A DNA stretch of 64,000 bases, from positions 258,979 through 322,978 of the forward strand of contig JAHLLQ010000003.1 in NCBI GenBank assembly GCA_020444065.1, read 5' to 3'. Both the position numbers and the translations under genes were made by a program. Under the pieces are notes generated by a model that saw only the letters and a list, made by a program, of their open reading frames with translations, was not told the DNA's origin and ran no database searches. Positions 22,001 through 28,608 of this stretch are shown one piece after another (the stretch's first letter is position 1; each line of letters opens with the position of its first letter). Origin of the DNA: a bacterium. GTDB taxonomy: Bacteria > Sumerlaeota > Sumerlaeia > SLMS01 > JAHLLQ01.

Positions 22001-23068
22001 GTCTGGGCCAGTCCCGCGACGCCGGGCGTGGGTTACCACTCCAGCGGTCCGATGAACGTGATGCTGCAAGCCGGGCACTACTATATGATCGGCGTCGGTT
22101 GGGGACTGGATACGGTGGCCTACTACGGCGATATGGACCCGGGTCCCCATTCGGTCAGCTTCGGACAACAAGTGACCGGCTGGTACGCGAACGAGTTCCC
22201 GATTCTGCATCCGGCTCCGGCCCAGGAGACGGTGACGAACTTCGTCCAGCGTCTGACGACCGGGCATTCCTGGCTGTCGATCGAGTCGGGGTCGATCGCT
22301 GCGCCGAGCGGCACTTTGCCGCCGACGGATGGTGGAACGATCAATGTCGTGGCCGATTCAACGGGCCTGCCCGATGGCATCTACGAAGGGCACCTGATGA
22401 TTGCCACAAACGATCCCGATCCGCCGACATCCGATGTGCTTGTTCTGATGATCGTGAACACGCCTCCGTCGGTGCAGAGCGTCGACCCGCCGACAAGCAC
22501 GACGGTGCAGGTGCCGACGCTCGAGCTCGTGTTCGAGTTCAGCGAGCCCGTGTTCGATCTGGACATCGGCGACCTGGGCGTGAGCGGCGACGCCGCCTCG
22601 GCAGCCGTCGTTCTTCCGCCGGTGCAGCTTGGTCCGACGACGTGGAGCTACACGATCGATGCGCTCGTGCCCGGGTGGCTCAGCGTTGAGCTCGGCATCG
22701 TGCCGGGCGGCATTGTGGACGATCTCGGCACGGAGCTCTCAGGACCGAACGTCTATGGCTACACCGTTCAGGATACTCCGAGCGGACTGCCCGGCGACGA
22801 GGATCACAACGGCGAGGTGACGCTGTTCGAACTGAACGCCGTGATCATTGCCTACCGTGGCCTGGGCCCGGCTCCGAGTAGCGCGGACATCGATCCGACC
22901 GACGGCACGATCTCGCTCGGCGAACTGAACGCGGTGGTACTGGCCTACCGAGGCCTGTGGCCGCCTTCCGGAATGCAGTCGAACATGGGGACGGCGACAC
23001 CAACTCCCGTGTCGACGCAACCCAGCACCCCAACCGCCACCCCGACGGTTACGCCCATCTTTCCGTGA
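13028..23068 (+). CDS. giant exported multidomain protein with dockerin-like C-terminus
   Basis: A 3,346-aa protein. A signal peptide (FAAAIFCCLSVAIFCGL) is followed by FG-GAP/integrin-like repeats with DVDGDG-type calcium loops (about 58-450). Next come three choice-of-anchor/ASH-like units (about 471-790, IDFGSVTPDVVHAEQF, IDFGSVEPGMHP), then an NHL-like read-out section (about 880-1080, GTIVTADSEGIVRIDPDTL). Fibronectin-III-like and MAM/carbohydrate-binding-like modules follow in long super-repeats (about 1327-2880). A BACON-like section (WLSIESGSIAAPSG), a bacterial Ig-like domain (about 3140-3240) and a two-part dockerin-like region (about 3254-3312, GDEDHNGEVTLFELNAVI and ISLGELNAVVLAYRG) precede a TPTP-rich tail. 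No catalytic domain is apparent. A secreted or cell-surface adhesive or scaffold role is inferred. Confidence 0.85.
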   Translation: MILERLAMRGRGQFAAAIFCCLSVAIFCGLSTPGLSFLPPITIPPPSPEYYGFFGNAVGLDDVDGDGAGDFLISSSTTTYLYSGDTQSIITAFPGGYRGLTNDVDGDGLPEVVVDSSGTLEVYRLDSTYVYTISGVSGFMASGIDDVTGDGISDLLYWDTSNLNLISGADGSTIIWIVPLSFNGMIAPMAKGIDDIDGDGWSDVLVQDPGATVGGVQNAGRIFFLSSQSGLEIPRQNTITNEVDAFYGMSATPIPDVDGDGIEDFAIGAPGVYPAGHVHVVSGATGWEISRFRELQTSSFYINGDGVEDAWDLYGQTYSLTGLGTSICVLPGFGGQGIGGFVVGAPTGPDTFYQFITNIGLPGGYGRAIVYGGKQAQICQSLPPYGGTTCTDAYTWSAFDPPAQNPIMASPDPNPWGGHHGRRFGWGVTAVPDINGDGASEVLVSDPMIGLEVGQPELSGRAYLYMSYASTDVWPTDIDFGSVTPDVVHAEQFATIRNRGTAPIGFDTPAYAITGADSSYFSVSDAPSTDSLAIGEAHPFKVSFTPTGLDFGPKSAQLEVYTIPAGTAGPALAGLYSSVKVFPSILQVFADTTVGEASDSRQFRLQNFSPTPLTFTGDAVSFQGANPGDFQFATPPDFSPLAQDEIRIFQVQFAPTMMGDRQAILRFETSDPYEPLIEVDLSGYGAWVTPQAIDFGSVEPGMHPAQTITITNFSTEVINFMWPFISIEGPDTEMFRFERGPLTTPLHPGESREIGVHFAPTLAGEFSARVQFYTDFAAEPSPSVNLQGTCSFLPDYAMLTHFQAEPTSGIDVRIGYFHPANAWHDETLFPGLTIPPGYELVTPVEADSPSDFFGLSTRLDGFEFSIFEIDADIGNTDVAYTTDTILYNGNDLCIDADGTIVTADSEGIVRIDPDTLERTLLIPWFDLYLEGYPQPGVDVIRTDSLGRIWFSRYGLWRFDPSTSDIDHASQPGVTSFVLTASNEAIIQHDYGFYSIDPDTLIETLIYEQPYASSEPPNLPENIPMAMMPDGRVVCIDTYATYMYRDRVRAFILDPDSSSVQISGSSPTSSVPSGVNEYAISLGAEYRPGLSLLDPFTDYTFAGTQISLPFTATGLGGDDVTSVSLYVKVPGSTSFVDTGLFELADSGVFNYTLANGNGEYQFATASSDASGHTEPTPTIAEVIILANTTLGGVFVQSTGSSNQSYIFPMTPGQDAVIWLESANAGGQFSVQRSTPLVPPTGFSSYSLIDEYLTINEGTPSLGTSWNATIYWQIDPASDDLLPDPIEYVYQFEGGSFLAQYPVALVDNTLTIGGVTDFSEWYAGFDPPPPPAKAIMPLPADGATSQSVDLTLYWVNGGGADSFDIYFGTTPSVSYLGSSSLGRFDLPSTLDYSTPYYWRIDSINGGGVTTGDLWTFSTAAGDTPARAYSPSPYMAETGVPIDADLYWQSIDAPGMNAFDNGGFEYGSFDNWTATQGPETEYQPWTISTSGTTSYPCSPTDGSYFALNGFDGGAGLTYDLYRDFTVPAGVTSVSVSWDERFQWQNWGTLPREYEVTLEPAGGGTPIATLTTFQLPAGTSDDTGWTNQSHDLLAIDPAAPGSSYRLHFHEFVPEDFTGPAQFNLDNVALNVMLNSNVTFHVHLDTFRSPAWVSSQSETTYDPGTMSPSETYFWRIDVEDSVGYTIGDPWFFETAPLPDPATNISPTSGSLGISTNTMLYWGTGANTDGFDVFFGEAGSLAPMGYQTESFYNPGTLAPLTDYEWRIDSVGPGGTTTGDVWGFQTGDIPQKAINPDPADGATTVSVNSTLIWEDGGGADFFDIYLGINGPESFFTSTSETSYNLGTMPYDVDVNWRVDSWNSIGVRTGDAWTYHTEPPPPPPSKAISPSPADGATSQSRELLLTWQDGGGADTFDIYFGETFPPIYQGSSIIGEFDPGVLDFGKTYFWRIDSINAGGVTTGDPWSFSTAANGPPLKPTDPYPYVGMSYVPVDTSMWWQSVDAAFSQEFENGGFETGWFDYWTPTASESSYNSWTVTSSAGFFVPVYPIEGNYLATSDFDGNASDTFNLYRDFTVPADAVSAEISWDDRIQWDMLGGTLERQYDVLLEPAGGGAPIATLYSTTLANGLPTFSDTDWMPHTVDLMAIDPGAAGTSYRLSFQLYVPESYTGPAMYFLDDVQLTVEAADGATFHLYMAEAPAPPAYVTSQSETLYTPSPSLNPGTTYLWRVDAENPFGYVTGDEWYFTTYPTPESAYNPSPYDGQIDVSPTSGLFWSYGAYTDSFDVYFGTSEPLPLVSDHQSWSYYYPPMNPQETYLWRIDSNGPGGTTTGATWSFTTSGPPQQAINPSPADWATSQPRELLLTWQNGGGATSYDVYFGDTFPPIYRQSVSFEEFDPGPLALDTTYFWRIDSVSSSGVTTGNTWRFSTVVVGPPVKPTDPYPFDGMASVAVDTDMWWQSIDAATSQEFENGGFESGWFDYWYQSVSPESSYNSWGVNYDEPNAPEGYYYATNAFDGEASQTLDLYREFTVPPDATAVDLSWSDRISWSYLAGALEREYYVFLEPAGGGAPIAVLYSFSLPNFVEDDTGWTTHTVDLLSVDPAAPGSSYRLHFQQVIPEFYTGPAQYYLDDVRLDIQRPSDTTFHLFMSEVPDSPTYVTSQSETIYTPSPSLNPGSAYYWRVDAENPYGYTTGDQWLFSTAPLPGQATVPSPWDGETGVNLSYTLWWNWPTDTQTFDIYFGTSDTMTLVSTQNYIGYTTPTMDPNTTYFWRVDSIGPGGRTTGMLWSFTTGAPPQPASNPWPPDGATGIPTDLTLTWTGDPAATDFEVWLDTVDPPTLPPLYTPTPDWYVSGLATDQTYFWQVNSWDGSQWTYGPVWSFSTISTGGPPEMFLDPLSMNINVEPGNTGLESLLIVNNAPPGFDDLTYNITTWTNDLIEQSEVVGNPLASWTGTDRYRGNLYYVDSDTLLTEIESWLDYQSGGLNFVVLESTDRYGSFNMVQDVWASPATPGVGYHSSGPMNVMLQAGHYYMIGVGWGLDTVAYYGDMDPGPHSVSFGQQVTGWYANEFPILHPAPAQETVTNFVQRLTTGHSWLSIESGSIAAPSGTLPPTDGGTINVVADSTGLPDGIYEGHLMIATNDPDPPTSDVLVLMIVNTPPSVQSVDPPTSTTVQVPTLELVFEFSEPVFDLDIGDLGVSGDAASAAVVLPPVQLGPTTWSYTIDALVPGWLSVELGIVPGGIVDDLGTELSGPNVYGYTVQDTPSGLPGDEDHNGEVTLFELNAVIIAYRGLGPAPSSADIDPTDGTISLGELNAVVLAYRGLWPPSGMQSNMGTATPTPVSTQPSTPTATPTVTPIFP
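17010..21650 (+). repeat. internal super-repeats in the giant gene
   Basis: A block of about 1,375 bp recurs three times, starting near 17010, 18650 and 20030. Each block holds an FN3-like module (ADGATSQS or DWATSQP, WRIDS, GVTTG), a MAM-like module (SQEFENGGFE, PAGGGAPIA) and a second FN3-like module (SFDVYFGTSE-like). Extra FN3-like modules lie at about 18370-18640 and 21380-21650. Blocks 2 and 3 are the most alike. This indicates growth of the gene by in-frame tandem duplication. Confidence 0.8.
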
Positions 23069-23116
23069 GAGTAGGGGCGGAACTCTGTGTGTAACCGATC
23101 ATCGTAATGTCCCACC

Positions 23117-23152
23117 CGAGAAACGGCCTTGCTTCGGCAGGGCCGTTTCTCG
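23117..23152 (+). terminator. 16-bp hairpin with UUCG loop after the giant gene
   Basis: CGAGAAACGGCCTTGC pairs with GCAGGGCCGTTTCTCG (one G-U pair) around a TTCG tetraloop. The stem is very stable but no T-run follows on the plus strand. It lies 49 nt after the giant gene's stop and 26 nt before the peptidase start, so it may end the upstream transcript, protect its 3' end, or structure the leader of the next operon. Confidence 0.6.
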
Positions 23153-23178
23153 TAGATGCGCTTGGACGAAGGAAGCCG

Positions 23179-23907
23179 ATGCAAGAAGAACTCCCTTTTC
23201 AAATTCAAGCCCAGCCGAATGAGACGACATGCGGTGCGACTTGTCTGCATGCCGTGTATCGCTACTTCGGTGACGACATCCCGTTGAACAACCTGGTGGA
23301 GGAAGTGCCCCAGCTCGAAGGTGGCGGCACTCTGGCCGCCTTCCTCGGGTGCCACGCGCTGAAGCGTGGATACCGGGCGCGAATCTATACCTACAATTTG
23401 AAGGCTTTCGATCCGACCTGGTTTTCGAAGGACGACGTGGATTTGCGCGAGCGGCTGAAGGCGCAGCTCGAATTCAAGCACAGCCGGAAGCTGCGCGTCG
23501 TGACGCGTGGTTATCGTGAGTTCCTGAAGCTCGGCGGCAAGATCCACTTCGAGGACCTTCGCACGTCGCTGATCCGCCGGTTCCTGAAGAAGGGCATTCC
23601 GATCATCACGGGGCTCAGCGCCACCTATCTGTATCGAATCCCCCGCGAGTTTGGGCCGAAGGCAGACTCGGACGATCTGCGCGGAGAACCCTCCGGGCAC
23701 TTCGTCGTGCTGTGCGGGTACGACTCGGCGACGCACGAGGTCGTCGTGGCCGATCCGCTGCGACCGAATCCGCCTTTCCAACGTCACGTCTATCGGATCG
23801 AAATCGAGCGCGTCATCTGCGCTATTCTGCTTGGCATCCTGACCGATGATGCCAATTTGCTGGTTCTGGAAGCTCCCCCCGGCGAAAGGAAATCCGCCCC
23901 TCAATGA
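23179..23907 (+). CDS. C39-like papain-fold cysteine peptidase, cassette gene 1
   Basis: A 242-aa cytosolic-looking protein with no signal peptide. It begins with QAQPNETTCGATCLHAVYRY, the peptidase C39 active-site block, where Cys18 is the likely nucleophile. The matching His (GHFVVLCGYD, H174) and Asp (VVVADPL, D192) lie at the spacing expected for the family. There is no ABC-transporter part, unlike bacteriocin-export C39 proteins. ATG 23179 follows GAAGGAAG; the open frame upstream runs through the hairpin and is not used. It overlaps the ATP-grasp gene by ATGA. The context suggests it cleaves or transfers a peptide or isopeptide made by the two ligases downstream (inference). Confidence 0.82.
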   Translation: MQEELPFQIQAQPNETTCGATCLHAVYRYFGDDIPLNNLVEEVPQLEGGGTLAAFLGCHALKRGYRARIYTYNLKAFDPTWFSKDDVDLRERLKAQLEFKHSRKLRVVTRGYREFLKLGGKIHFEDLRTSLIRRFLKKGIPIITGLSATYLYRIPREFGPKADSDDLRGEPSGHFVVLCGYDSATHEVVVADPLRPNPPFQRHVYRIEIERVICAILLGILTDDANLLVLEAPPGERKSAPQ

Positions 23908-25379
23908 GTAACCTGATCGTTGTGAACGATCCCAAGGACTGGCCTATCGATACCCCTGGCGTGCAAGTTGTCGCCGCCCGTGCGTACCTGACCGATCCTG
24001 CTTTTGCTCAACTCCGACAAGCCAAGGTCTTCAACCTGTGCCGTTCGTATCGCTACCAGGCGCTGGGTTACTACGTCTCGCTCCTGGCCGCGGCCCGCGG
24101 GCACAAGACGCTGCCGGCGGTGAACACGATTCAAGACCTCAAGTCGATGACCCTGATCCGATTCGTGTCTGAGGACCTGGAGCGGGAAATCAATCGCAGC
24201 CTGGCGCCGATTCAATCGAGCAAGTTCACGCTCAGCATCTATTTCGGAAAGAACGTTGCGAAGCGCTACGACCGCTTGAGCAGCCAACTGTTCCGCTACT
24301 TCCCGGCGCCGCTGATGCAGGCGCACTTCGTCAATGGCAAGGACGGTTGGGTGATGCAGAACATCGGCCCGATCGGCGCCAGTGAGATTCCCGCCGGGCA
24401 TCACGAGGTGGTGCTCGAGTTTGCGCGGGAGTACTTCGAGAAGCGTCCGTTGCCGAGCGGCGTCGACGTGCCGTCGGGGCGCTACAGCATGGCGATTCTA
24501 TTCAGCGGTGAGGAGGAAATGTCACCGTCGGATACGAAAGCCATCGCGCGATTCCAGCGCGCATTCGAGAAGCTGGACTTCGACGTCGAGATTATCACGC
24601 GCGACGATTACGGCCGGCTGGCAGAGTTCGATGCGCTCTTTATTCGCGATCTGACCGGCGTGAATCATCACTCGTATCGATTCGCGCGGCGGGCGAAAGC
24701 TGAGGGCCTCGTCGTCATTGACGACCCCGATTCGATCCTGCGTTGCACGAACAAGGTCTTCCTGGCGGAGTTGCTGACTCGCGCGAAAATCCCGACTCCG
24801 AAAACGGTGATCCTGCACCGGGACAACATCAACGAGATGGCCGACACGATCGGTCTTCCGTGCATTTTGAAGCAGCCCGACAGCTCTTTCTCCCAAGGCG
24901 TCGTAAAGGTCGACACCGAAGAGGAGTTGCAGGCTGAGGCAAAGCGTTTCCTGGAACGCTCGGAACTCGTGATCGCTCAGGAATTCCTGCCGACCGCCTT
25001 CGACTGGCGAATTGGCATATTGGATCGCCAGCCGTTGTATGTCTGCCGTTACCACATGGCGAGGTCGCATTGGCAGATCGTGAAGCGCGACGCCGGTGGA
25101 AAGGAGCGATGGGGCAAGTCGGAGACGATTCCACTCTGGCAGGCGCCTCCAAACGTCGTGCAGACGGCAGTGCGGGCGGCGAACCTGATTGGCGATGGGC
25201 TGTATGGTGTGGACCTGAAGGAATCGAACGGCAATTGCTACATCATCGAGATCAACGACAACCCGGACATCGTGGCGGGCTACGAGGATGCGGATTCGAA
25301 GGATCAACTGTACCAGCGATTCGCCGAGGTCTTCCTGAACCGCATCGAACGAAAGAAAGAACGGCGGGCCCATCGATGA
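23904..25379 (+). CDS. RimK-like ATP-grasp ligase with N-terminal RLAN-type domain
   Basis: A 491-aa protein with two parts. Residues 1 to about 190 match the RimK-like N-terminal domain (RLAN: KVFNLCRSYRYQALGYYVSL, then MQNIGPIGASEIP). Residues about 285-485 form an ATP-grasp fold with the nucleotide lysine in ILKQPDSSFSQGVVKV (K323) and the Mg-binding end IIEINDNPDIVAGYED. RimK relatives add amino acids to protein or peptide carboxylates with ATP. The specificity here cannot be read from sequence. It overlaps both neighbours by ATGA, so the three products are probably made in fixed ratio. Proteins with this architecture are generally annotated only as 'RimK family'. Confidence 0.88.
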   Translation: MSNLIVVNDPKDWPIDTPGVQVVAARAYLTDPAFAQLRQAKVFNLCRSYRYQALGYYVSLLAAARGHKTLPAVNTIQDLKSMTLIRFVSEDLEREINRSLAPIQSSKFTLSIYFGKNVAKRYDRLSSQLFRYFPAPLMQAHFVNGKDGWVMQNIGPIGASEIPAGHHEVVLEFAREYFEKRPLPSGVDVPSGRYSMAILFSGEEEMSPSDTKAIARFQRAFEKLDFDVEIITRDDYGRLAEFDALFIRDLTGVNHHSYRFARRAKAEGLVVIDDPDSILRCTNKVFLAELLTRAKIPTPKTVILHRDNINEMADTIGLPCILKQPDSSFSQGVVKVDTEEELQAEAKRFLERSELVIAQEFLPTAFDWRIGILDRQPLYVCRYHMARSHWQIVKRDAGGKERWGKSETIPLWQAPPNVVQTAVRAANLIGDGLYGVDLKESNGNCYIIEINDNPDIVAGYEDADSKDQLYQRFAEVFLNRIERKKERRAHR

Positions 25380-26599
25380 CATCCCCTCTTCATTTATTCG
25401 AAGGATTCGGCGTCGAGTTGGAGTACATGATCGTCGACTCAGAAACACTGTCGGTTCGCTCGATTGCGGACGAACTGCTGATGGCCGAGGCAGGGGAGTA
25501 CGTCAGCGATGTGGAACGCGGCGACCTGGATTGGTCGAACGAGTTGGCGCTGCATGTGATCGAGCTGAAAACCGCCGGGCCGGCTGCCGACTTGGGCGGG
25601 TTGGCGGGAAAATTCCAGCGCGATGTCGATGCTGCGAACGAGTTGCTGGCGCCGATGGGGGCGCGCCTGATGCCCGGCGCGATGCATCCGTGGATGGATC
25701 CGTTCACGGAGATGAAGCTGTGGCCACACGAGTACAGTCCAATCTACGAGGCGTACAATCGCATCTTCGATTGCCGCGGCCACGGTTGGGCGAATTTGCA
25801 GAGCACGCACATCAACCTGCCATTCTGCGGGGACGAGGAATTCGGTCGCCTGCATGCCGCGATTCGCGTTCTGCTGCCGATCCTTCCTGCGCTGGCGGCG
25901 AGTTCGCCTGTCTACAACGGAGCCGCCGGGCCCGGCCTGGATTGTCGGCTGAAGGTCTATCAAAGCAACCAGCGGCGGATTCCTTCGGTGGCCGGCGCAG
26001 TCATTCCTGAACCGGTCTTCACGCGTGGGGATTATGAGGAGCGCATTTTCGCACCGATGTTCCGGGACATCGCTCCGCATGATCCGGACAAGATTCTGCA
26101 GGGCGAATTCCTGAACAGCCGCGGCGCCATCGCGCGCTTCGGCCGCGGGTCGATCGAGATCCGTGTGCTGGACATCCAGGAATGCCCCGAGGCGGACTTG
26201 GCGGTGGTTGCCCTGATTGTGGAAGTGCTGCGCGCGCTCGTTGCCGAGACCTGGACCAGTGGCGAGGAGCAGCGCGGGTGGGAAGTCGGGGAGTTGGCTG
26301 AGATTCTCGCGCGTACAATAGAGAAGGCCGAGGAAGCCGTTCTGGACGATCCGTGGTACCTGGCCCTGTTTGGTTTTGCGGGGGAACGGGCGACGGCGGG
26401 GGAGCTGTGGCATCACCTGGCGGCGGATCTGCTGCCGGATGGTGAATCTCGCCGGGCGCTGGACCTGATCTTGACCCGCGGACCCCTCGCGAGGCGGATT
26501 CTGTGGGCGGTGGGCGGGGATTTCTCTCCCGGGCGCCTTGCTGCCGTTTATGGCGATTTATGCGATTGTTTGCGCGATGGACGCCTTTTTGGGGCCTAG
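25376..26599 (+). CDS. GCS2-type carboxylate-amine ligase (glutamate-cysteine ligase family)
   Basis: A 407-aa protein of the glutamine-synthetase-fold GCS2/YbdK family. It shows the acidic metal block GFGVELEYMIVD at the start, TAGPAADL, HPWMDP, GHGWANLQSTHINLPF (substrate loop), SSPVYNGAAGPGLDCRLKVY and a C-terminal IEIRVLDIQECP. These enzymes make gamma-glutamyl or other amide bonds with ATP. The start ATG 25376 overlaps the ATP-grasp stop (ATGA); the longer upstream frame lies within the preceding gene. Beside an ATP-grasp ligase and a C39-like peptidase, it probably builds a small peptide-like metabolite or a protein tag rather than ordinary glutathione (inference). Confidence 0.85.
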   Translation: MTSPLHLFEGFGVELEYMIVDSETLSVRSIADELLMAEAGEYVSDVERGDLDWSNELALHVIELKTAGPAADLGGLAGKFQRDVDAANELLAPMGARLMPGAMHPWMDPFTEMKLWPHEYSPIYEAYNRIFDCRGHGWANLQSTHINLPFCGDEEFGRLHAAIRVLLPILPALAASSPVYNGAAGPGLDCRLKVYQSNQRRIPSVAGAVIPEPVFTRGDYEERIFAPMFRDIAPHDPDKILQGEFLNSRGAIARFGRGSIEIRVLDIQECPEADLAVVALIVEVLRALVAETWTSGEEQRGWEVGELAEILARTIEKAEEAVLDDPWYLALFGFAGERATAGELWHHLAADLLPDGESRRALDLILTRGPLARRILWAVGGDFSPGRLAAVYGDLCDCLRDGRLFGA

Positions 26600-26794
26600 T
26601 CAGCCCCTATTCTGACAAAAGGTGCAGCGTTTTAGTCGTTTCTAACCCGGACTTTAAACATTATTTGAAAATTCTATTGACCGAGCGCCCCCAAATAGGC
26701 TTGGTGTCAGGCGACTTTTGCTTACGAGAAGGCAGAAGTTATTCACACAGCGGCACTCGCCGGAATGACGGGGGTGCAGGGGACGTTTTTCGAG

Positions 26795-28009
26795 ATGAAT
26801 CGAACTGGTCTACTGACACGAAAAAGCGATTCGCGCCGTTCTTCGGTGCTTTATCAGCTTTGGAAAGAAGGACCCATCTCTCGCGGCGCGCTCGCGGATC
26901 TGATGGGGCTGAATCTGCCAACGGTTTCCGCCGTCGTGCAGGAACTCATCAAGAGCGGTGAACTGATCGAGGAGGGCTTTGCCACCTCGACCGGCGGTCG
27001 CAAGGCTCAGTTGCTTGATGTGAACCCGAAGCAGGGCGGCGTGGTCGCGATCGAGTTCAGCTCGCGCGGCATCCTCTCGGCTTCGGCGGACATGAAGGGC
27101 CGCCTGCACAACCACGTGATCCGGCCGTTCAATCCTTCGCTCGGAAAGGAAGGAACGCTGCAGGCCATTATCGAGGCCATCGAGGACCAGAAGCAGTTCT
27201 TGAAAGAAGACGAAGGGCTGGAGATGGCCCGCATCGGCGTGGTGCTGTCCGGTTTGCTGGACGAGCAGAACGGCACTTCGATTTCCTTCCCGCGCTTCGA
27301 GGAGTGGCAGAACGTCAACGTCGTCGAGATCCTCGAGAAGAAATTCAAGGTACCCGTCGATTTGGCGAGCCACGTGATCGGGACGACGCTGGCGGAGAGC
27401 ATCTTCGGGCGATTCAGGGAGATGCGGAATTTCCTGTACGTGCATCTGGGCCCCGGACTGGCCGTCGGCATGGTCATCGATGGGCTGGTCTATCGCGGCA
27501 CCAAGGCGACCGTCGGCGAGTTCGGCCACATCACGATCGATGACAACGGGCCCATCTGCTACTGCGGCAACTACGGCTGCCTGGAGACGCTCGCGAGCGA
27601 CTGGGCGCTGGTGCAGCAGGCCGAGCAGGCCATCAAGGAAGGCGTGCAGTCCCACATCCCCGAGCACGTCGACGACTCCGGCGAGATCACGCCGTCGGCC
27701 GTCTTCCATGCCGCGGAGATGGGCGATCGCCTGGCCGGTAACATCATCGATAAGTCCGGCCACTACCTGGGCACGGCGCTGGCCGGCCTGGTGAATCTGC
27801 TGGCGCCGGAAGCGATCGTGTTCGGCGGTTCAATGGCCGAAGACGGCGAGCGTCTGATCAAGGCGATCCTGCACACCGTGAAGCGTCGCGCGCTGGAGCC
27901 CATGGAGCACGACATCCGCGTCGACCTCGGCACATTCGGGCTGCAGGCGGGCGTCGTCGGCGCGGTGGCCATTGCTCTGCATACGCACTACAGCTCCTAC
28001 GACGACTGA
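26795..28009 (+). CDS. ROK-family transcriptional regulator
   Basis: A 404-aa NagC/XylR-like protein. The N-terminus holds a winged helix (ISRGALADLMGLNLPTVSAVVQELIKSGEL). The ROK domain carries the zinc motif GHITIDDNGPICYCGNYGCLE. The usual sugar-kinase phosphate loop (DIGGTK-like) is replaced by AIEFSSRG, and VHLGPGLAVGMVIDG remains, so a sugar-sensing repressor rather than a kinase is likely. ATG 26795 follows AGGGGA and starts just before the helix-turn-helix. It stands alone between the ligase cassette and a terminator, so its targets cannot be read from context. Confidence 0.88.
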   Translation: MNRTGLLTRKSDSRRSSVLYQLWKEGPISRGALADLMGLNLPTVSAVVQELIKSGELIEEGFATSTGGRKAQLLDVNPKQGGVVAIEFSSRGILSASADMKGRLHNHVIRPFNPSLGKEGTLQAIIEAIEDQKQFLKEDEGLEMARIGVVLSGLLDEQNGTSISFPRFEEWQNVNVVEILEKKFKVPVDLASHVIGTTLAESIFGRFREMRNFLYVHLGPGLAVGMVIDGLVYRGTKATVGEFGHITIDDNGPICYCGNYGCLETLASDWALVQQAEQAIKEGVQSHIPEHVDDSGEITPSAVFHAAEMGDRLAGNIIDKSGHYLGTALAGLVNLLAPEAIVFGGSMAEDGERLIKAILHTVKRRALEPMEHDIRVDLGTFGLQAGVVGAVAIALHTHYSSYDD

Positions 28010-28034
28010 TTGCGCGCAACATAGCCGGAATAAC

Positions 28035-28068
28035 AACACCCCCTTCGCGACCGTGCGAAGGGGGTGTT
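28035..28068. terminator. bidirectional intrinsic terminator
   Basis: AACACCCCCTTCGC pairs perfectly with GCGAAGGGGGTGTT around a 6-nt loop, a 14-bp stem. TTGATTT follows on the plus strand and the minus strand also runs into a short T-containing tract. It sits between convergent genes (the ROK regulator and the split rdgC pair) and can serve both. Confidence 0.85.
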
Positions 28069-28092
28069 TGATTTGAGCGAATTCAGAAGCGA

Positions 28093-28602
28093 TCAGTCGA
28101 GTTCGCGCCAGCCGGTGACTTCCTCGCGCCATTGCTCAGGCTGCAGGCGGATGGGCAGGTAGATCTCGAAGAGCTCCAGCAGCAGAACATTCAAGTGCTG
28201 CAACGCCTGGATGCGCTGGTGCATGTACTCGTCCAGGTCGGGCAGCTTCGGAACGGGCACCTTGACAGATTTCAGGTCGAACGATTCCGCGTCCAGCGTA
28301 AACGTCCACGTGGCGTCCTGGGCGGTGAAGCTGAGCTTTGCGCGGTAGAGGCGTTTGCCTTCGCGCAGGGCGGCGCGGACTTCGGGGGCGGCGGCGGCTT
28401 CATCGCCGGCCAGCGTAATCTTCGTGGCTTCGCCCATGGAGGAGCCGAGAACCAGCGGTCCCTGGATGTCGATCGACAGGCCCGGTTCGCTGGGAGGGGC
28501 GGGGACGTTGTCATTGATAATGCGCACGGCCAGCCAGGTCAGGAAGTCCGGACCGAGCAGCGCATAGCGCTCCATCACTTCGAGTGCAGCGGGTTCAGCC
28601 AT
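28093..28602 (-). CDS. probable C-terminal half of a split RdgC
   Basis: A 169-aa protein. LGPDFLTWLAVR near the start, and APEVRAALREGKRLYRAKLS followed by WTFTLDAESFDLKSVKVP, fit the C-terminal part of RdgC (E. coli RdgC has [20 protein letters not shown], then CDDGSLKRLKF, at the equivalent place). RdgC is a ring-shaped DNA-binding protein that restrains RecA. The gene starts 6 nt after the stop of the N-terminal-half gene, with a GGAAGGAT ribosome-binding site inside that gene's last codons. The assignment rests on pattern similarity and adjacency. A related unknown family remains possible. Confidence 0.6.
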   Translation of the reverse strand: MAEPAALEVMERYALLGPDFLTWLAVRIINDNVPAPPSEPGLSIDIQGPLVLGSSMGEATKITLAGDEAAAAPEVRAALREGKRLYRAKLSFTAQDATWTFTLDAESFDLKSVKVPVPKLPDLDEYMHQRIQALQHLNVLLLELFEIYLPIRLQPEQWREEVTGWRELD

Positions 28603-28608
28603 GGTCCG

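Noticed and set aside
20735-22267. 510-codon minus-strand open frame within the giant gene
   Set aside because: It mirrors repeated FN3/MAM modules and is Arg/His-rich low-information sequence, so it is a shadow of the plus-strand gene.
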